Shown here piece by piece: positions 17,289 to 28,499 of a DNA stretch of 64,000 nt. Source of the stretch: Fusobacterium ulcerans. GTDB taxonomy: Bacteria; Fusobacteriota; Fusobacteriia; Fusobacteriales; Fusobacteriaceae. The stretch lies in the NCBI RefSeq assembly GCF_003019675.1, contig NZ_CP028105.1:1070282-1134281 (forward strand). The letters are read 5' to 3'. Below the pieces are notes generated by a model. It had not been told where the DNA came from. It did not search any database and was given only the letters and a program-made list of their open reading frames with translations. Every line of letters starts with the position of its first letter. Position 1 is the stretch's first letter. Position numbers and translations under genes: made by a program.

Positions 17289-17323
17289 AACAATCATAAG
17301 AATATTTATGGTTGTTTTTTTAT
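17289..17323 (+). terminator. Terminator after the 16787 gene
   Basis: AACAATCATAA pairs with TTATGGTTGTT (one G-T pair) around a short loop, followed by seven or more T. The remaining gap to 17668 holds poly-T tracts and the autotransporter promoter. Confidence 0.7.
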
Positions 17324-17445
17324 TTTTTGTTTTTTTATATTTTTTTTCCCAAACAAATTTTTTATTTCTTTTCTTCAATTCAAAATATTTAATCTGCATA
17401 TTTTTTTTAAAAACTTTGCCTAATATTAATTGTATGTTTTTTTGT

Positions 17446-17473
17446 TTGAAAAGATAAATTTAAATGTTATAAT
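17446..17473 (+). promoter_or_regulatory. Promoter of the giant autotransporter operon
   Basis: TTGAAA (17446-17451), 16 bases, TATAAT (17468-17473). The leader to the first start codon (17669) is nearly 190 bases and contains the repeated words AAACAGTTT/AACAGTTTT and AAAAACAAAAATAAAAACA. A long leader of this kind could hold post-transcriptional control. Confidence 0.5.
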
Positions 17474-17668
17474 TTAATTATATAAATAAAAACAGTTTAC
17501 TTTTTAACAGTTTTATTTAAAAATATTTTGTAGTTTTAAAAAGAATTATACAATTTTTTAGAATTTTTGTACGTCAAAAACAAAAATAAAAACAGGGGAA
17601 TTTATTTTATTATTTTTAATTAAACTACAACATCTTGAAAGCAATTTAATTTTAAGGAGGAAAGAGAT

Positions 17669-18250
17669 ATGAAAAAAGTAGTTACTATGTTTCTTTTTCT
17701 ATCTTGTTTGACAACAGCACTTTATTCACAGGAAGTAAGTGAAAAAGAGGGGAGAAAAGTTCTTGAACAGATAAGAAGAGAAATTCAGGCTGAAGAAAAA
17801 GCAAAACTGAAAGCTATTGAAGATGCTGAAAAAGCAAAAGCTGAAGAGGAAAAAGCCAGAATAGCAGCTGAAAAGGCAGAGGAAAAAAAGGGAAAAAAAA
17901 TACTTGAGGATATTAGAAGAGATATGAATGAATCTCTTGAAGAAAAAGTATTTAGAAGTGACAATAACCCTGAAGCTAGAATAGCAGCAGCTGGAGCAGC
18001 TTTTGAAATTGGAAAGGAAAGAATGGCATTTCTGAAAATGGAAGAAGAAGAGATTGTGAAACTTGAAGAAGTTTTGGGGATGGAACCTAATGAAAACAGA
18101 GTATTTTTAAGTCAGAAATTTGATGAAGTATATGATCAGTTTAATTCAAATAATAATGAAATTGAATTACTTTTATTAGAAAATGAGAAACTTAATGAAT
18201 ACTTGAGTAGATTAGATAGAATGGAACAGAAAGTAAGAGCAGGAAATTAA
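17669..18250 (+). CDS. Exported coiled-coil protein in front of the autotransporter
   Basis: 193 residues. A signal peptide (KKVVTMFLFLSCLTTALYS, cleavage expected near residue 20) is followed by an almost wholly helical, Glu/Lys/Ala-rich chain of about 170 residues with heptads and tandem EKAKAEEEKARIAAEKAEEK-like segments. AAGGAGG precedes the ATG. Small exported coiled-coil proteins are commonly encoded just upstream of large fusobacterial autotransporters and may act as periplasmic chaperones or surface partners; FadA is another short secreted coiled-coil protein of this genus, but I see no convincing FadA match. It is 16 bases upstream of the autotransporter. Confidence 0.6.
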   Translation: MKKVVTMFLFLSCLTTALYSQEVSEKEGRKVLEQIRREIQAEEKAKLKAIEDAEKAKAEEEKARIAAEKAEEKKGKKILEDIRRDMNESLEEKVFRSDNNPEARIAAAGAAFEIGKERMAFLKMEEEEIVKLEEVLGMEPNENRVFLSQKFDEVYDQFNSNNNEIELLLLENEKLNEYLSRLDRMEQKVRAGN

Positions 18251-18266
18251 ATAGGGGGAAGATTTT

Positions 18267-21200
18267 ATGAGAAAAGGTGACATTGAAAAATCTCTAAAGA
18301 GGTTTTTGAAAAGAAAAGTCAGTTATTCTCTTTCGCTTTTGATAGCCTTCATGATAACAGGGGGAATATCTTTAGGTGCAGGAATAACAGCAGAGGAAAT
18401 ACAGGAAACTAAAGGGGATCTTTTAACTAGAATTCAAACAGAACGAGAAGAAATAAAAAGAAAAATAGCAGAAAATGAAAGACTCATAGGAGAATATAAT
18501 TCAGATTTTGTAGAACTTGTAAGAAAGGGAGATTTTTATTCAAAACCTTTATTCAACAGTACACAGATATTTTTTACTTATCAATATTTAGATAATGGAA
18601 AAGTGAAAGATAGAACAGATAAGGAATTTTCTGAAACTATAGATGCGATCAATAAACACTATGGAACAAGAAGTGGAAGAAGTCTTCTTAGATCAACTGG
18701 AAACATTGGAAAAGACAAGATAATGTCTGGAAATGGAGTAGGAGTTGATAATGAAGTATTTAGGGAAGAAATAGAAGTAGGAGCAAATATCAAACCTATT
18801 GAACCTGAGCTTCCAGTAATTAATCCAAGTGTATCAGTAAGTGTATCTGCACCTATTGTAAACCTTGGTGCTTTACCAGGAACAATAAGTCCAACAATGC
18901 CAACAATGCCAACAGTAACAGCACCAGTGGTTGCAGTGCCAACAGCACCAAGTGGGGTAAATGTATCAGTTACAACACCAGGCGCTGTAGATAGAATAAC
19001 AGTAACAGCACCAACAGTAACAACGCCAACAACACCAAGTGATAAAAATATAAATGTAACAGCACCAGCAACACCAACAGGATTTGAGCCAACTACTGTA
19101 ACGGCACCAACAGCACCAAGTATACCAGTTATTGTGCCGCCAACTATTCCATCATTTGCTTCAAATGTTGTTTCAGGAGGAAATGGAACAGCTAATCATA
19201 TTGATACTAGAACTTTAAGTAATGGTGTTATAGAAATGGTTGCAATTAAAGGTGGAAATTTTAATTTAGTCAGAAATACTGCTAATACATGGACATATGA
19301 ATATACTGGATATAGTGGAGCTAATGTTTGGGCTCAAGGTGGAAATGATGCTAAAAGTGATCTTCATGCAGATGTTGGAGCAGGATTAACATGGAGTAGT
19401 TTAGCTAGAACTTCTACAGCTTCTAGTGGATCTCAATTAGGGTTTCAAAAATTAGTTGGGTCAGGAACTCAATCAACAATGCTAAGTAATGCAACATTTC
19501 TTTATACTAGAGGGATGGAAAATGCAGCTTCTAATCTAGGGGAATTCGTACATTTGGATATTCATGGGGCTGCTGCACCAGCAGGTCAAAGAACAGGATT
19601 AGATACTGGAACTAATGGTTTAACTAATAAAACTGCTATTTTAGCTGCTTATGATGATGCTGGAAATAATATTAACTGGACTGGCAGAACTTCTGCTACA
19701 TCTGATAGATATACTTGGATAAATAGTGGGAAACTAGTTGTAGAAGGAGGGAATACTTCTATAACTAATCACTATGACCATTATGGAGTTATTGATTCTA
19801 AGGCAATAGTTATTAATACTGGAGATATTATATTTCAGCCATATTTTAATGGAACTAATTATTATCAAAAATATACTTCTGCATTTGTAATGTCTCTATC
19901 TGGAAATACTGTACAACATATAATGTATAATGGTCCAACAGGAAGTATAAAAACATATACTCAAACAGCTTCTATTTTCTTATCTGGTTCAAGTGGTTCA
20001 GGAAGACCATTGAGTATAGTAAACAGAGGAACATTAGAAATGTATGGAGAAAATTCAGCTGGAATTTTCCTAAAAACAGGTTCTAATAATGATTTATATT
20101 TTGCTACTGATAATTTTGCTTTTAATAGTGCGACTAATACAGTAACAGCAGGTAGTTATAAACCATTGAAGTTATTTGGAGATAAAAGCATAGGTCTATA
20201 TGGGGCTGCTACAGACGGTTCTACAATTGGAAATTTTGCTGTTGACATTGGAGAAACTGGTAAAGGAAATCAAAACTTTACAACTTCAACAGCTTCTGGG
20301 ACTACTAATGGAACAAATTTAGTAGATTATAATATCAATCCAAGTGGTGGAACGAATAAAAATATAGAAGGATCTTTTGGAATAATTGCCAATGCACCTA
20401 TGAATCTTACAAGCCATCAGATAAGAATATATGATAAAACTGAAAATAATGTTGGAGTATATCCTAATGCTGATGTTGCACTTAATCTTGGAGGAGGAGA
20501 AATTTCTCTAAATGGTGGAGATACAAATATTGGTATTTTAATTAATGGAAAAGGAAGTGTAACTTCTACAGGTAATATTTCAGTAACTGGTGGAGTAAAA
20601 AATATGGCAGTTTATGTCAAAGGAGCTAACTCTGGTCCAGCAGAAGCTGTAACAGTAAATAAAGTAACAGCTACAAATACTGAAGATTCAGTAGTTGTTT
20701 ATGGAGAAAGTGGAGCAAAAATTACAGTAAATGAATTAAATGTAGTTTCAAAAGTAGGAGCAAATCCGACAACTGTAAATGGAAAAGATACAGGAGCTGC
20801 TTTTGCTTCAGGTGCTAATACTGTTATTACAATTAATAGAGCAGCAACTCCAGGAAGTGCTAATATATCTATAACAGGATCAAAATTAGATGATGCAGAC
20901 AGATATGTTGGATTTGGTGTTATGGCAACAAATGGTGGAGTCGTTAATGCTAAAAACAATTATATAAAAGTAACTAATGGTTCAACAGCAGCAGCATCTA
21001 TAGGAACAAATTCTAATATAGATTTATCAGGAGGAACAGTAGAATTTGATGGTTCAGGATATGCTGTTTATTCAGATGGAGTAGGAAAAATAAATTTAAG
21101 TAATTCTAAAATGATTCTTAAAGGAAAAGCAACAGCATTTGATGTAGATATGCTGGCAGGAACACCACCTGTAACATTAGATGCAAATTCAAGAATACAT

Positions 21201-24200
21201 GTAGAATCTAATGATGTTGTTGTATTTAATCTGAAAAATGCAGCAGGGTTGAGTACAAGTGGATTAGAATCTAGCATAACTACAGCTCTTGGAACAGCTC
21301 TTGGAGGAGCAAATCTTTCAGATCTAATAGTTGCAGGGTTAGGTATTGACAAATATAAAATAGCTGCAGTTGATGGTGGAACAATTAGTATTGGAGACTT
21401 AGATAAAACAGGAATAGGAGCAGGAGGAGAGACTCAGGCTCAAAAAGATGGAAACTTCTACTATAATAGATTTTTAGGCCAAAGACTTGTAGCAACTGCA
21501 ACAGGAAGTACTATTTCTGCTGTTCTTGATAATACTCAAGCTTCAAAATTCAATAATCAAGTAGTTGGATTGGAAATGAACTCAAGTAAACTGGCTGTGA
21601 CTAATGCAGAAGCAGGAATAAATCTAGTTAATTCAACTATTATTGCTGACAGAGATGGCAGTGGATCAGGAGCAATAGGAGCTTTCATAAACTATGGAGT
21701 TGTAACAGTAGATGGAACAAGTTCAATAAAAGTTGAAAAAGAAAGCAATGCTGCAAATGCACAGGCAGTAGGTATTTATGGAGTAAATGGAAGTAATATT
21801 TCTAATGCTGGAAATATTGAAGTAGGAGGAGAACAATCTATAGGTATTTTAGGAATGGCATATAGAGAAGATTCTTCAAGCACTCCAATAGTTAATGAAT
21901 TTGGTTCTTTGGCAGTAGGTCAAGGAAAAGCTAATATTACTAACAGTAATAAAATAACTCTTGATGGAACAGGAACTATAGGTATCTATGCATATAACAA
22001 CAATACTATTGGAACAAAAGCAGATGTTGTTGTAACAAATACGCTGACTGGAGAAATAAAAGTAGGACATTCAAGTGGTTCTAATGCAGCTATTGGTATT
22101 TATGGAGAAAAAGCTACAATTTCCAACCTTGGAAAAGTATCAGTAGGAGATGGAGGAGTAGCTATCTATGCTAAAAATGGGACTGAAGTAATAAATCTTG
22201 GTACTTTAGATCTTGGAGCAGATGGAGTAGGAGTAATGCTTGATGGAACATCAGATATTACAGCAACTAGTGTAATAGTAACTTCAAACAATACTGGAAC
22301 TCTTGGAAAGACTGCTATATTCTATAAAGGAACAGGGTCTGAAACTAAAAATATCAATATAGCTGTAAATGCATCAGCACTTGCTAAAGGAACAGCAATA
22401 TATGCTGAAGATATGAATATTGTATCATCAGGGACATTAGATATTGGAACTTCTGGAATTGGGATATATATTAAAGGAAGTATGACTAATACTGGAACTA
22501 ATCAAGGTACAATTAATCTTACATCATCAGAAACAGGTGCTGTAGGTATGTATACAAAGACTTCAAATATATTAAATAATACAACTGGAATTATTAATGT
22601 AAATGATGTAACTCAAGTTGGAATGTATGCAGAAGGAACTAATGCTAAAGCAATAAACAAAGGAACAATTAACCTGAATGTAGATGGGACTACAGGGATA
22701 TATGTAAAATCAGGTGCTACAACTGAGTTAGATACTGGAAATACTATAATATTTAATGGAAAATCAAGTGTAGGGGTTTTTGCTGAGAATGCAACAGTAA
22801 ATATTAAAGACAACCTCACTTTATCGAACAATAATGAAAATAAAAATATATTTGTATATGGTAAAGCGGCAACTGTTGGGATAGACTCTGGAAAAACTGT
22901 AACAGTAGATGGACTTGGAACTCCAGCAACACCTGGAAATAAAACAGTTGGAATCTATCTTGAAAATGCTGGTACTGGAAGTACATTTAATGGAGCGTTA
23001 GGACAAATTATTGTTCAAAAAGAAGCAGTAGGTATCTATTCAAAAGGAAACAATACTTTAAATGTAAATGTAACAGCTACAGGAGAGAAAACTACAGGAG
23101 TATTCATTGATGGTGGATCAACTATAACAGGAACTGTAACTGCCAGAGGAGCATCAGGAGTAGGTGCAGTAGGAGTATATGGAAGTGGCGGTGCTGTAAC
23201 AATAGGTGCAGGAGGACTAACTCTTAATACAGATACAGATAAAGGAACAGGAATGTACCTTACAGATGGGGCTTCAACAACTGGAGGAACAATAACTGTA
23301 AATAATACAGTTGCTGGAACTAAAAACATAGGAGTATATTACAGCAAAGGAACTGCTTCTGGAACTGTTACAAATGGTGCTGATATTTCTCTTGTTGGAA
23401 GTGACAGTATAGGAATATATGCAGCAGATGGAATAACTTTAGTAAATAGTACTAATATATCATCAATAGCTGGTCAAAGTCACAGTATAGCTTCATATGT
23501 AGGAGGAGGTTCACAGCTGACTTCAAGTGGAGCTATAACTCTAAATGACACAACTGGTGGAATTGGAATCTATGCTGAAGAAGGGAAAGGAATTAACTCT
23601 GGAACTATCACACTTAATAGCGCATCAGGTTCAATGGTAGGAATGGTATCAGAAGCTAAATCTGGAAAAACAGCTTCTGTGGAAAATACAAATACAATTG
23701 CTGCTGGAAATAATCTTGGAATGTATATAGCAGGTGCTGGCAACAGTTCTGGAAAGAATACAGGGAATATAATTGCTACTGGAACAGGAACAGGAGTATA
23801 TGTAGATGGTTCAGGAAATAGTTTCAATGGAACTGGAGGAACTATCACATCAAATGCAGTAGGAATCTATCTGAAAGATACAGATACTAATAAAATAACT
23901 GCAGGAACATTAAATATTGCTTCAGGAGGAGTAGGAGTATTTGGAGAAAATGCTAAGATAGACTTTGCAGTAAATGTTACAGGAACTGGAGCAGTTGGAG
24001 TTGCAGCTAAAGGTACTTCAGTAATATCAGGAAATATAACAACAGGACAGGATTCTGTTGGGGTATACCTTCTTGATGATACAGTAACATTTAATGGAGC
24101 AAATATAACAACTGGAACAAATAATTCAGGAACATCAGTAGGAGTACTGTTTGATACAGGAATAACTGGTGCATATACTATGAATAATGTAAGTGTAAAT

Positions 24201-27200
24201 GCAAAAAATGGTGTAGGTATCTATCTAAATGGAACAGGAATGACTCTTAATCACAATGGAACTGTGACTACTGAAAATGGAATTGGAATATATGTTCCTA
24301 CTGGAACTACTTTAGCTACAGGAACATCAGTTATGAATGTAAATGGAGGAACTGGAGTATACATTCATGGAGGAACAGCTAATCTAGGAACATCAGGAAA
24401 CCTTACATTTAATTTCCTTGCAGGAGGAGGAATAGGAGTATTTAATAATGGAGGAACTCTTAATCTTGGAAATAATATAACTGTAACTGGTTCAGGATCT
24501 CTTGCAGCAACTTCAAATGGAAGTCTTAATTCAACAGGAAATCTGAATATAGGCGAAGGTGCTACGGGAATGCTTGGAACATATGATGCAGCAGTAACAG
24601 GAGTACAAAGTATAACAAATAATGGAGGAACTATTACAGCTACATCAGGAGGAATAAGCCTTGCAGCAGTAAAAGGATCAACTAATCCAGGATTTGCTAT
24701 TACAATAAGAAATACTGGTACTATCAACGCAAGTGGAGTATCAAGTACAAATAATCCTTCTATTGGTATCTTTACAGATGTAGCTAATGTAATAAATACA
24801 GGAACTATTAATGTAGGAAATAATGGAATAGGGATTTATTCTAACCACAATGGAGTTCTTACATCAGTACAGAATGATAACATGACTATGACAGGAACAG
24901 ATGGAATAGGAGTATATCTTAAAGGTACAACAAATGGACTTACATCAAATAATATAAATTCAACAGGATCAAGAAATACAGGGATAGTTCTTGAAGGAGT
25001 TACAACAAATATCAATGGTGGAACTATTAATCTAGGAAATGAAAGTGTAGGAATATTAGCAACATCAGGAACAACTTCTACAATAAATGGAACTATCACA
25101 GTTGGAGAGTCAAGTGCAACTAAGAGTGCAATAGGAGTAGTAGCAAATGCTGGTTCTAATGTAACTTTAACTGGAACAACAACAATTACAACTGGAAAAG
25201 GTGGGATAGGAGTATATGCCCAAGGAGCTGGAACAACAATAACAGTTCCAAATACAGCTAATATTACAGTTGGTGCAGAAGGAATATATATGTATTCTAA
25301 AGATGCTACACTGAATTTTACTGGAAATATTACTGCTAACAATCAAATAGGAATAGTAGCCGATGGTGGAACTATCAATGCTATGGGAGCATCAACAATA
25401 ACAGTTCAAAATGGTGGAATAGGAGCATATGTTAAAGGAGCTGCACCAGCATTTGGAACAACAACAATAGCAGTACAGGCAGGAACATCAGCTGGATACT
25501 CTATGGGAGTTTACTATGACGGAGTAGCAGCACTTGGAACAGCGCCAGCGATTACACAAACAGGAAACTATACAATAGGAATGGTGTTAAATAACTCAAC
25601 AGGAACAACAGCTGGAGGAATTTCTATTGGAGGATCAGGAATAACTAATCAAGTGGGAGTAATGGCAAAAGGAAACTCTGATCTTACAGTAGCAGGAGCT
25701 GTAACTGTAAGTGATGGAAATGATAATATTGGTATATATGGAGAAAATAGTGTAATTAAAGTTAATGGGAATATATCAGTTGGTTCAGCTACTTCATTGG
25801 CAACATCGTCAATAGGAGTATTTATTGATAAAGGAACATATACAGGAACTACAGGAAATATTTCAGTTGGAAAAAATAGTATTGGAATTTTTGGAAAAGA
25901 TTTGAATGGAGGATCAATTTCTCAAACTGGTACTACTATGACTGTAGGAGATAGTGGAGTTGGTATATATGGAACTGGAATAGGTAGTGGAACAAAAAAT
26001 ATTAACTTAACAATGACTACAGGAATAACACTTGGAAATAATAATTCTATAGGAGTATATGCTAAAAATATAAATTCATCTGTAACAGGTGATATGTATG
26101 TTGGAACAAATACAAGTATAGGAATAGTAAGTGAAGGAACTGGAAATGTAACATATTCAGGAGATTTAACAATAGCAGATAAAGGAACTGGGGAAAAGGA
26201 TACTGGATCAGTAGGTATCTATAAGAAAGAGGGAGCAGGAACTGTAAATATATTAGCAGGAAACTGGACTGTAGGAAATAATGGATATGGAATTTTCTTG
26301 AAACAGGCAGGAGAAAAAGCAACAATTAACAATGCTGCTGATATGACTTTAGGAACAGCAGCTGTAGGAATATTCTCAAGTGGAGAGAACACAATAAATA
26401 ATACAGGGGATATAACTGTAGGAAAAACTTTCGTTCCAAATGGTGATCATAATAAGGTCCAAGACCATCTTAACTCAGTAGGTATGTATATTACAGGAGG
26501 AACTATAGCAACAAATTCTGGAACTATTACTGTAAATCATGATCACTCAGCAGGAGTTTATGCAAGTGGAATAGGGACAAGCTTTACAAATACAGGAACT
26601 ATGAATATAGATAGTGGTGGTGTTGGTATTATTGTAAGAGATGGAGCAGAAGCCATAAATGCTTTTGGAGCTAACATTAATTTAGGAGGAACACCTCCTC
26701 CAGCAGGATGTAATGCTGTAACAGTAGGAATGTCAGCAGGAATGGGATCTAAAATTATAAATAATGGAACTATTACAGTAGATGAAGGTGCTGGAATGCT
26801 TGTAGTAACTGGTGCAACATTTGAAAATAATGGAACTATTGTGGTAAATAATGGAGTAGGAATAGAAGGTATTGGAAGTACAGCAAATGCTGGACATATA
26901 GTAGTAAATGGTGGATCAGCTGTTGGATCAGGTGGTTTATCTACTGCTAATGTAGGATCTGTTATAATCACACCAGATGGAACTGTAACAATCAATGGAA
27001 ACTATACTTCTATTGGAGGAACTCTTTCTACAGCAGGAAATATAATAGTAAATGGAGCATATGTAGATGCTACAACAGGAACACCTCTATTTAATGCAAA
27101 TAGTGTAAGTGGAGAAGTTAAAATTATGTCTAACTTTGCTACAACAGGAAATGGTCGTACATATGAAATGGAAGGCTTTGTAAATACAGCAATGGGAACA

Positions 27201-28430
27201 ATTACAGGAACTAAACTTACTCCTGTAACATCACCTCTGTTTATAGCAAAAGTAACAGACAAAGGAAGCCTTGTTATTGCTAAGAGAGACTATAATGACT
27301 TAGTAATAGGAGAACAATTTGCTGCTCTATATAAAGGACTGGATAATATACTTGAAGATAGTAATGGTGAAGGAAGAGATGCAGAGATATTAAAAGGATT
27401 GAATAAATACTTAAATGATTTTTCTGGAGAGGAATTTGAAAGAGAAACTTCTAGAACTCTTGCTGAAACAAGAGGAGATATCTATGCAACTATTCAAGGA
27501 AGAATGCAGGATATCAACAGAGCTTTTGATAACTCTTTCTATGAACTTGAATCTTCATACAATATGACTAAAGACAGCAGTAAATACAGTGTTATCTATA
27601 CTGATGGGAATTACAAAGATTCTACATTGGGAATAGATGACTATGATTACAAAGTGATGGGACTTCTATATATGAAGGAAAAAGAAGGAACAGAATATGG
27701 AAGTAAATATGGATATACAGTAGGATTTGCAGGATCAAAATTTGACTTTGATGACGGTGGATCAAAAGAAGATGTCTATTCACTAAGAGTAGGAGCACAT
27801 AGAGTTAAAAATCTAAGTGAGGAACATAAAGTATCATGGCTGTCAAGAATAGAACTTGGATACAATAGACATATTGCTAAGAGAAAGCTTGAACTGGATA
27901 AAACTTATGAAAATAAGGGAGAGTACAATACTTACTCTGTAGCATTTGATAACAGACTTACAAAAGTTATCTATACAGATCTTTCTAGACAGTTGGATGT
28001 ATATGCTGATTTAGATTTAGAGTATGGAAAAATAGATGACTTTAAAGAAAGTGCTGGAAGCAAAGGCGGACTTGAAGTACAGATTAAAGACAATGATTAT
28101 CTGAGCGCACAGGCAGGAGCTGGAGTGAAGGCATCTCAAAGAATCTATGCAGGAAATGATATCTCGGTAAAAGTAACAGCAGATGTAAAATATGCATATG
28201 AATTTGGAGACAACTATGATGGAAACAAAGCAAAACTTAAAAATGGAGAGGAAGGATATTACAGCCTAATTACTCCAGAAGAAAGAGAAGGAAAACTAAC
28301 AGGAAAAATTGGACTTACAGTAGAAAAAGCGAACCACATGGGAGTAACATTCGAAGTGGAAGCAGCAGATGAAGGACACAAAAAAGATTCATCAATTAAA
28401 TATGGTGTAAGATTCAATTACAAATTCTAA
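18267..28430 (+). CDS. Giant autotransporter adhesin (type Va)
   Basis: 3387 residues. Order of parts: a long basic N-terminus and hydrophobic signal (about 1-38, ending near ISLGAG); a coiled-coil N-terminal region (about 40-110) of the kind found in fusobacterial autotransporters; a Pro/Thr/Val linker (about 175-295) with repeated VTAPT and TPTTP words; a very long Gly/Asn/Thr/Val-rich passenger with scores of VGIY/IGVY turns, expected to fold as a right-handed beta-helix; and a C-terminal 12-strand beta-barrel (about 3090-3387) ending in Phe (GVRFNYKF). Only one Cys was noticed in the passenger. It should be displayed on the outer membrane as an adhesin. The start follows GGGGGAAG. Long antisense frames inside the gene are composition artefacts. 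Confidence 0.9.
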   Translation: MRKGDIEKSLKRFLKRKVSYSLSLLIAFMITGGISLGAGITAEEIQETKGDLLTRIQTEREEIKRKIAENERLIGEYNSDFVELVRKGDFYSKPLFNSTQIFFTYQYLDNGKVKDRTDKEFSETIDAINKHYGTRSGRSLLRSTGNIGKDKIMSGNGVGVDNEVFREEIEVGANIKPIEPELPVINPSVSVSVSAPIVNLGALPGTISPTMPTMPTVTAPVVAVPTAPSGVNVSVTTPGAVDRITVTAPTVTTPTTPSDKNINVTAPATPTGFEPTTVTAPTAPSIPVIVPPTIPSFASNVVSGGNGTANHIDTRTLSNGVIEMVAIKGGNFNLVRNTANTWTYEYTGYSGANVWAQGGNDAKSDLHADVGAGLTWSSLARTSTASSGSQLGFQKLVGSGTQSTMLSNATFLYTRGMENAASNLGEFVHLDIHGAAAPAGQRTGLDTGTNGLTNKTAILAAYDDAGNNINWTGRTSATSDRYTWINSGKLVVEGGNTSITNHYDHYGVIDSKAIVINTGDIIFQPYFNGTNYYQKYTSAFVMSLSGNTVQHIMYNGPTGSIKTYTQTASIFLSGSSGSGRPLSIVNRGTLEMYGENSAGIFLKTGSNNDLYFATDNFAFNSATNTVTAGSYKPLKLFGDKSIGLYGAATDGSTIGNFAVDIGETGKGNQNFTTSTASGTTNGTNLVDYNINPSGGTNKNIEGSFGIIANAPMNLTSHQIRIYDKTENNVGVYPNADVALNLGGGEISLNGGDTNIGILINGKGSVTSTGNISVTGGVKNMAVYVKGANSGPAEAVTVNKVTATNTEDSVVVYGESGAKITVNELNVVSKVGANPTTVNGKDTGAAFASGANTVITINRAATPGSANISITGSKLDDADRYVGFGVMATNGGVVNAKNNYIKVTNGSTAAASIGTNSNIDLSGGTVEFDGSGYAVYSDGVGKINLSNSKMILKGKATAFDVDMLAGTPPVTLDANSRIHVESNDVVVFNLKNAAGLSTSGLESSITTALGTALGGANLSDLIVAGLGIDKYKIAAVDGGTISIGDLDKTGIGAGGETQAQKDGNFYYNRFLGQRLVATATGSTISAVLDNTQASKFNNQVVGLEMNSSKLAVTNAEAGINLVNSTIIADRDGSGSGAIGAFINYGVVTVDGTSSIKVEKESNAANAQAVGIYGVNGSNISNAGNIEVGGEQSIGILGMAYREDSSSTPIVNEFGSLAVGQGKANITNSNKITLDGTGTIGIYAYNNNTIGTKADVVVTNTLTGEIKVGHSSGSNAAIGIYGEKATISNLGKVSVGDGGVAIYAKNGTEVINLGTLDLGADGVGVMLDGTSDITATSVIVTSNNTGTLGKTAIFYKGTGSETKNINIAVNASALAKGTAIYAEDMNIVSSGTLDIGTSGIGIYIKGSMTNTGTNQGTINLTSSETGAVGMYTKTSNILNNTTGIINVNDVTQVGMYAEGTNAKAINKGTINLNVDGTTGIYVKSGATTELDTGNTIIFNGKSSVGVFAENATVNIKDNLTLSNNNENKNIFVYGKAATVGIDSGKTVTVDGLGTPATPGNKTVGIYLENAGTGSTFNGALGQIIVQKEAVGIYSKGNNTLNVNVTATGEKTTGVFIDGGSTITGTVTARGASGVGAVGVYGSGGAVTIGAGGLTLNTDTDKGTGMYLTDGASTTGGTITVNNTVAGTKNIGVYYSKGTASGTVTNGADISLVGSDSIGIYAADGITLVNSTNISSIAGQSHSIASYVGGGSQLTSSGAITLNDTTGGIGIYAEEGKGINSGTITLNSASGSMVGMVSEAKSGKTASVENTNTIAAGNNLGMYIAGAGNSSGKNTGNIIATGTGTGVYVDGSGNSFNGTGGTITSNAVGIYLKDTDTNKITAGTLNIASGGVGVFGENAKIDFAVNVTGTGAVGVAAKGTSVISGNITTGQDSVGVYLLDDTVTFNGANITTGTNNSGTSVGVLFDTGITGAYTMNNVSVNAKNGVGIYLNGTGMTLNHNGTVTTENGIGIYVPTGTTLATGTSVMNVNGGTGVYIHGGTANLGTSGNLTFNFLAGGGIGVFNNGGTLNLGNNITVTGSGSLAATSNGSLNSTGNLNIGEGATGMLGTYDAAVTGVQSITNNGGTITATSGGISLAAVKGSTNPGFAITIRNTGTINASGVSSTNNPSIGIFTDVANVINTGTINVGNNGIGIYSNHNGVLTSVQNDNMTMTGTDGIGVYLKGTTNGLTSNNINSTGSRNTGIVLEGVTTNINGGTINLGNESVGILATSGTTSTINGTITVGESSATKSAIGVVANAGSNVTLTGTTTITTGKGGIGVYAQGAGTTITVPNTANITVGAEGIYMYSKDATLNFTGNITANNQIGIVADGGTINAMGASTITVQNGGIGAYVKGAAPAFGTTTIAVQAGTSAGYSMGVYYDGVAALGTAPAITQTGNYTIGMVLNNSTGTTAGGISIGGSGITNQVGVMAKGNSDLTVAGAVTVSDGNDNIGIYGENSVIKVNGNISVGSATSLATSSIGVFIDKGTYTGTTGNISVGKNSIGIFGKDLNGGSISQTGTTMTVGDSGVGIYGTGIGSGTKNINLTMTTGITLGNNNSIGVYAKNINSSVTGDMYVGTNTSIGIVSEGTGNVTYSGDLTIADKGTGEKDTGSVGIYKKEGAGTVNILAGNWTVGNNGYGIFLKQAGEKATINNAADMTLGTAAVGIFSSGENTINNTGDITVGKTFVPNGDHNKVQDHLNSVGMYITGGTIATNSGTITVNHDHSAGVYASGIGTSFTNTGTMNIDSGGVGIIVRDGAEAINAFGANINLGGTPPPAGCNAVTVGMSAGMGSKIINNGTITVDEGAGMLVVTGATFENNGTIVVNNGVGIEGIGSTANAGHIVVNGGSAVGSGGLSTANVGSVIITPDGTVTINGNYTSIGGTLSTAGNIIVNGAYVDATTGTPLFNANSVSGEVKIMSNFATTGNGRTYEMEGFVNTAMGTITGTKLTPVTSPLFIAKVTDKGSLVIAKRDYNDLVIGEQFAALYKGLDNILEDSNGEGRDAEILKGLNKYLNDFSGEEFERETSRTLAETRGDIYATIQGRMQDINRAFDNSFYELESSYNMTKDSSKYSVIYTDGNYKDSTLGIDDYDYKVMGLLYMKEKEGTEYGSKYGYTVGFAGSKFDFDDGGSKEDVYSLRVGAHRVKNLSEEHKVSWLSRIELGYNRHIAKRKLELDKTYENKGEYNTYSVAFDNRLTKVIYTDLSRQLDVYADLDLEYGKIDDFKESAGSKGGLEVQIKDNDYLSAQAGAGVKASQRIYAGNDISVKVTADVKYAYEFGDNYDGNKAKLKNGEEGYYSLITPEEREGKLTGKIGLTVEKANHMGVTFEVEAADEGHKKDSSIKYGVRFNYKF

Positions 28431-28452
28431 TTAAAGCAATAATTAAAACATT

Positions 28453-28478
28453 AGACTGCTCTTATTTAAGAGCAGTCT
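28453..28478 (+). terminator. Intercistronic hairpin after the autotransporter gene
   Basis: AGACTGCTCTT and AAGAGCAGTCT form a perfect 11-bp stem with a four-base loop. No long T run follows, so it more likely protects the message 3' end or attenuates than fully terminates; two small genes follow on the same strand. Confidence 0.55.
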
Positions 28479-28499
28479 TAACCATACTAAAGGAGGGTT

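Noticed and set aside
18798-19160. Short repeats in the autotransporter that might suggest a CRISPR array
   Set aside because: The repeats are irregular, in frame and encode a Pro/Thr linker; spacing is not constant and there are no cas genes.
20699-27262. Many long open frames on the minus strand inside the giant autotransporter
   Set aside because: They have Val/Pro/Ile-rich translations caused by the repetitive GGA/ACT-rich sense strand, no ribosome sites and no family features.
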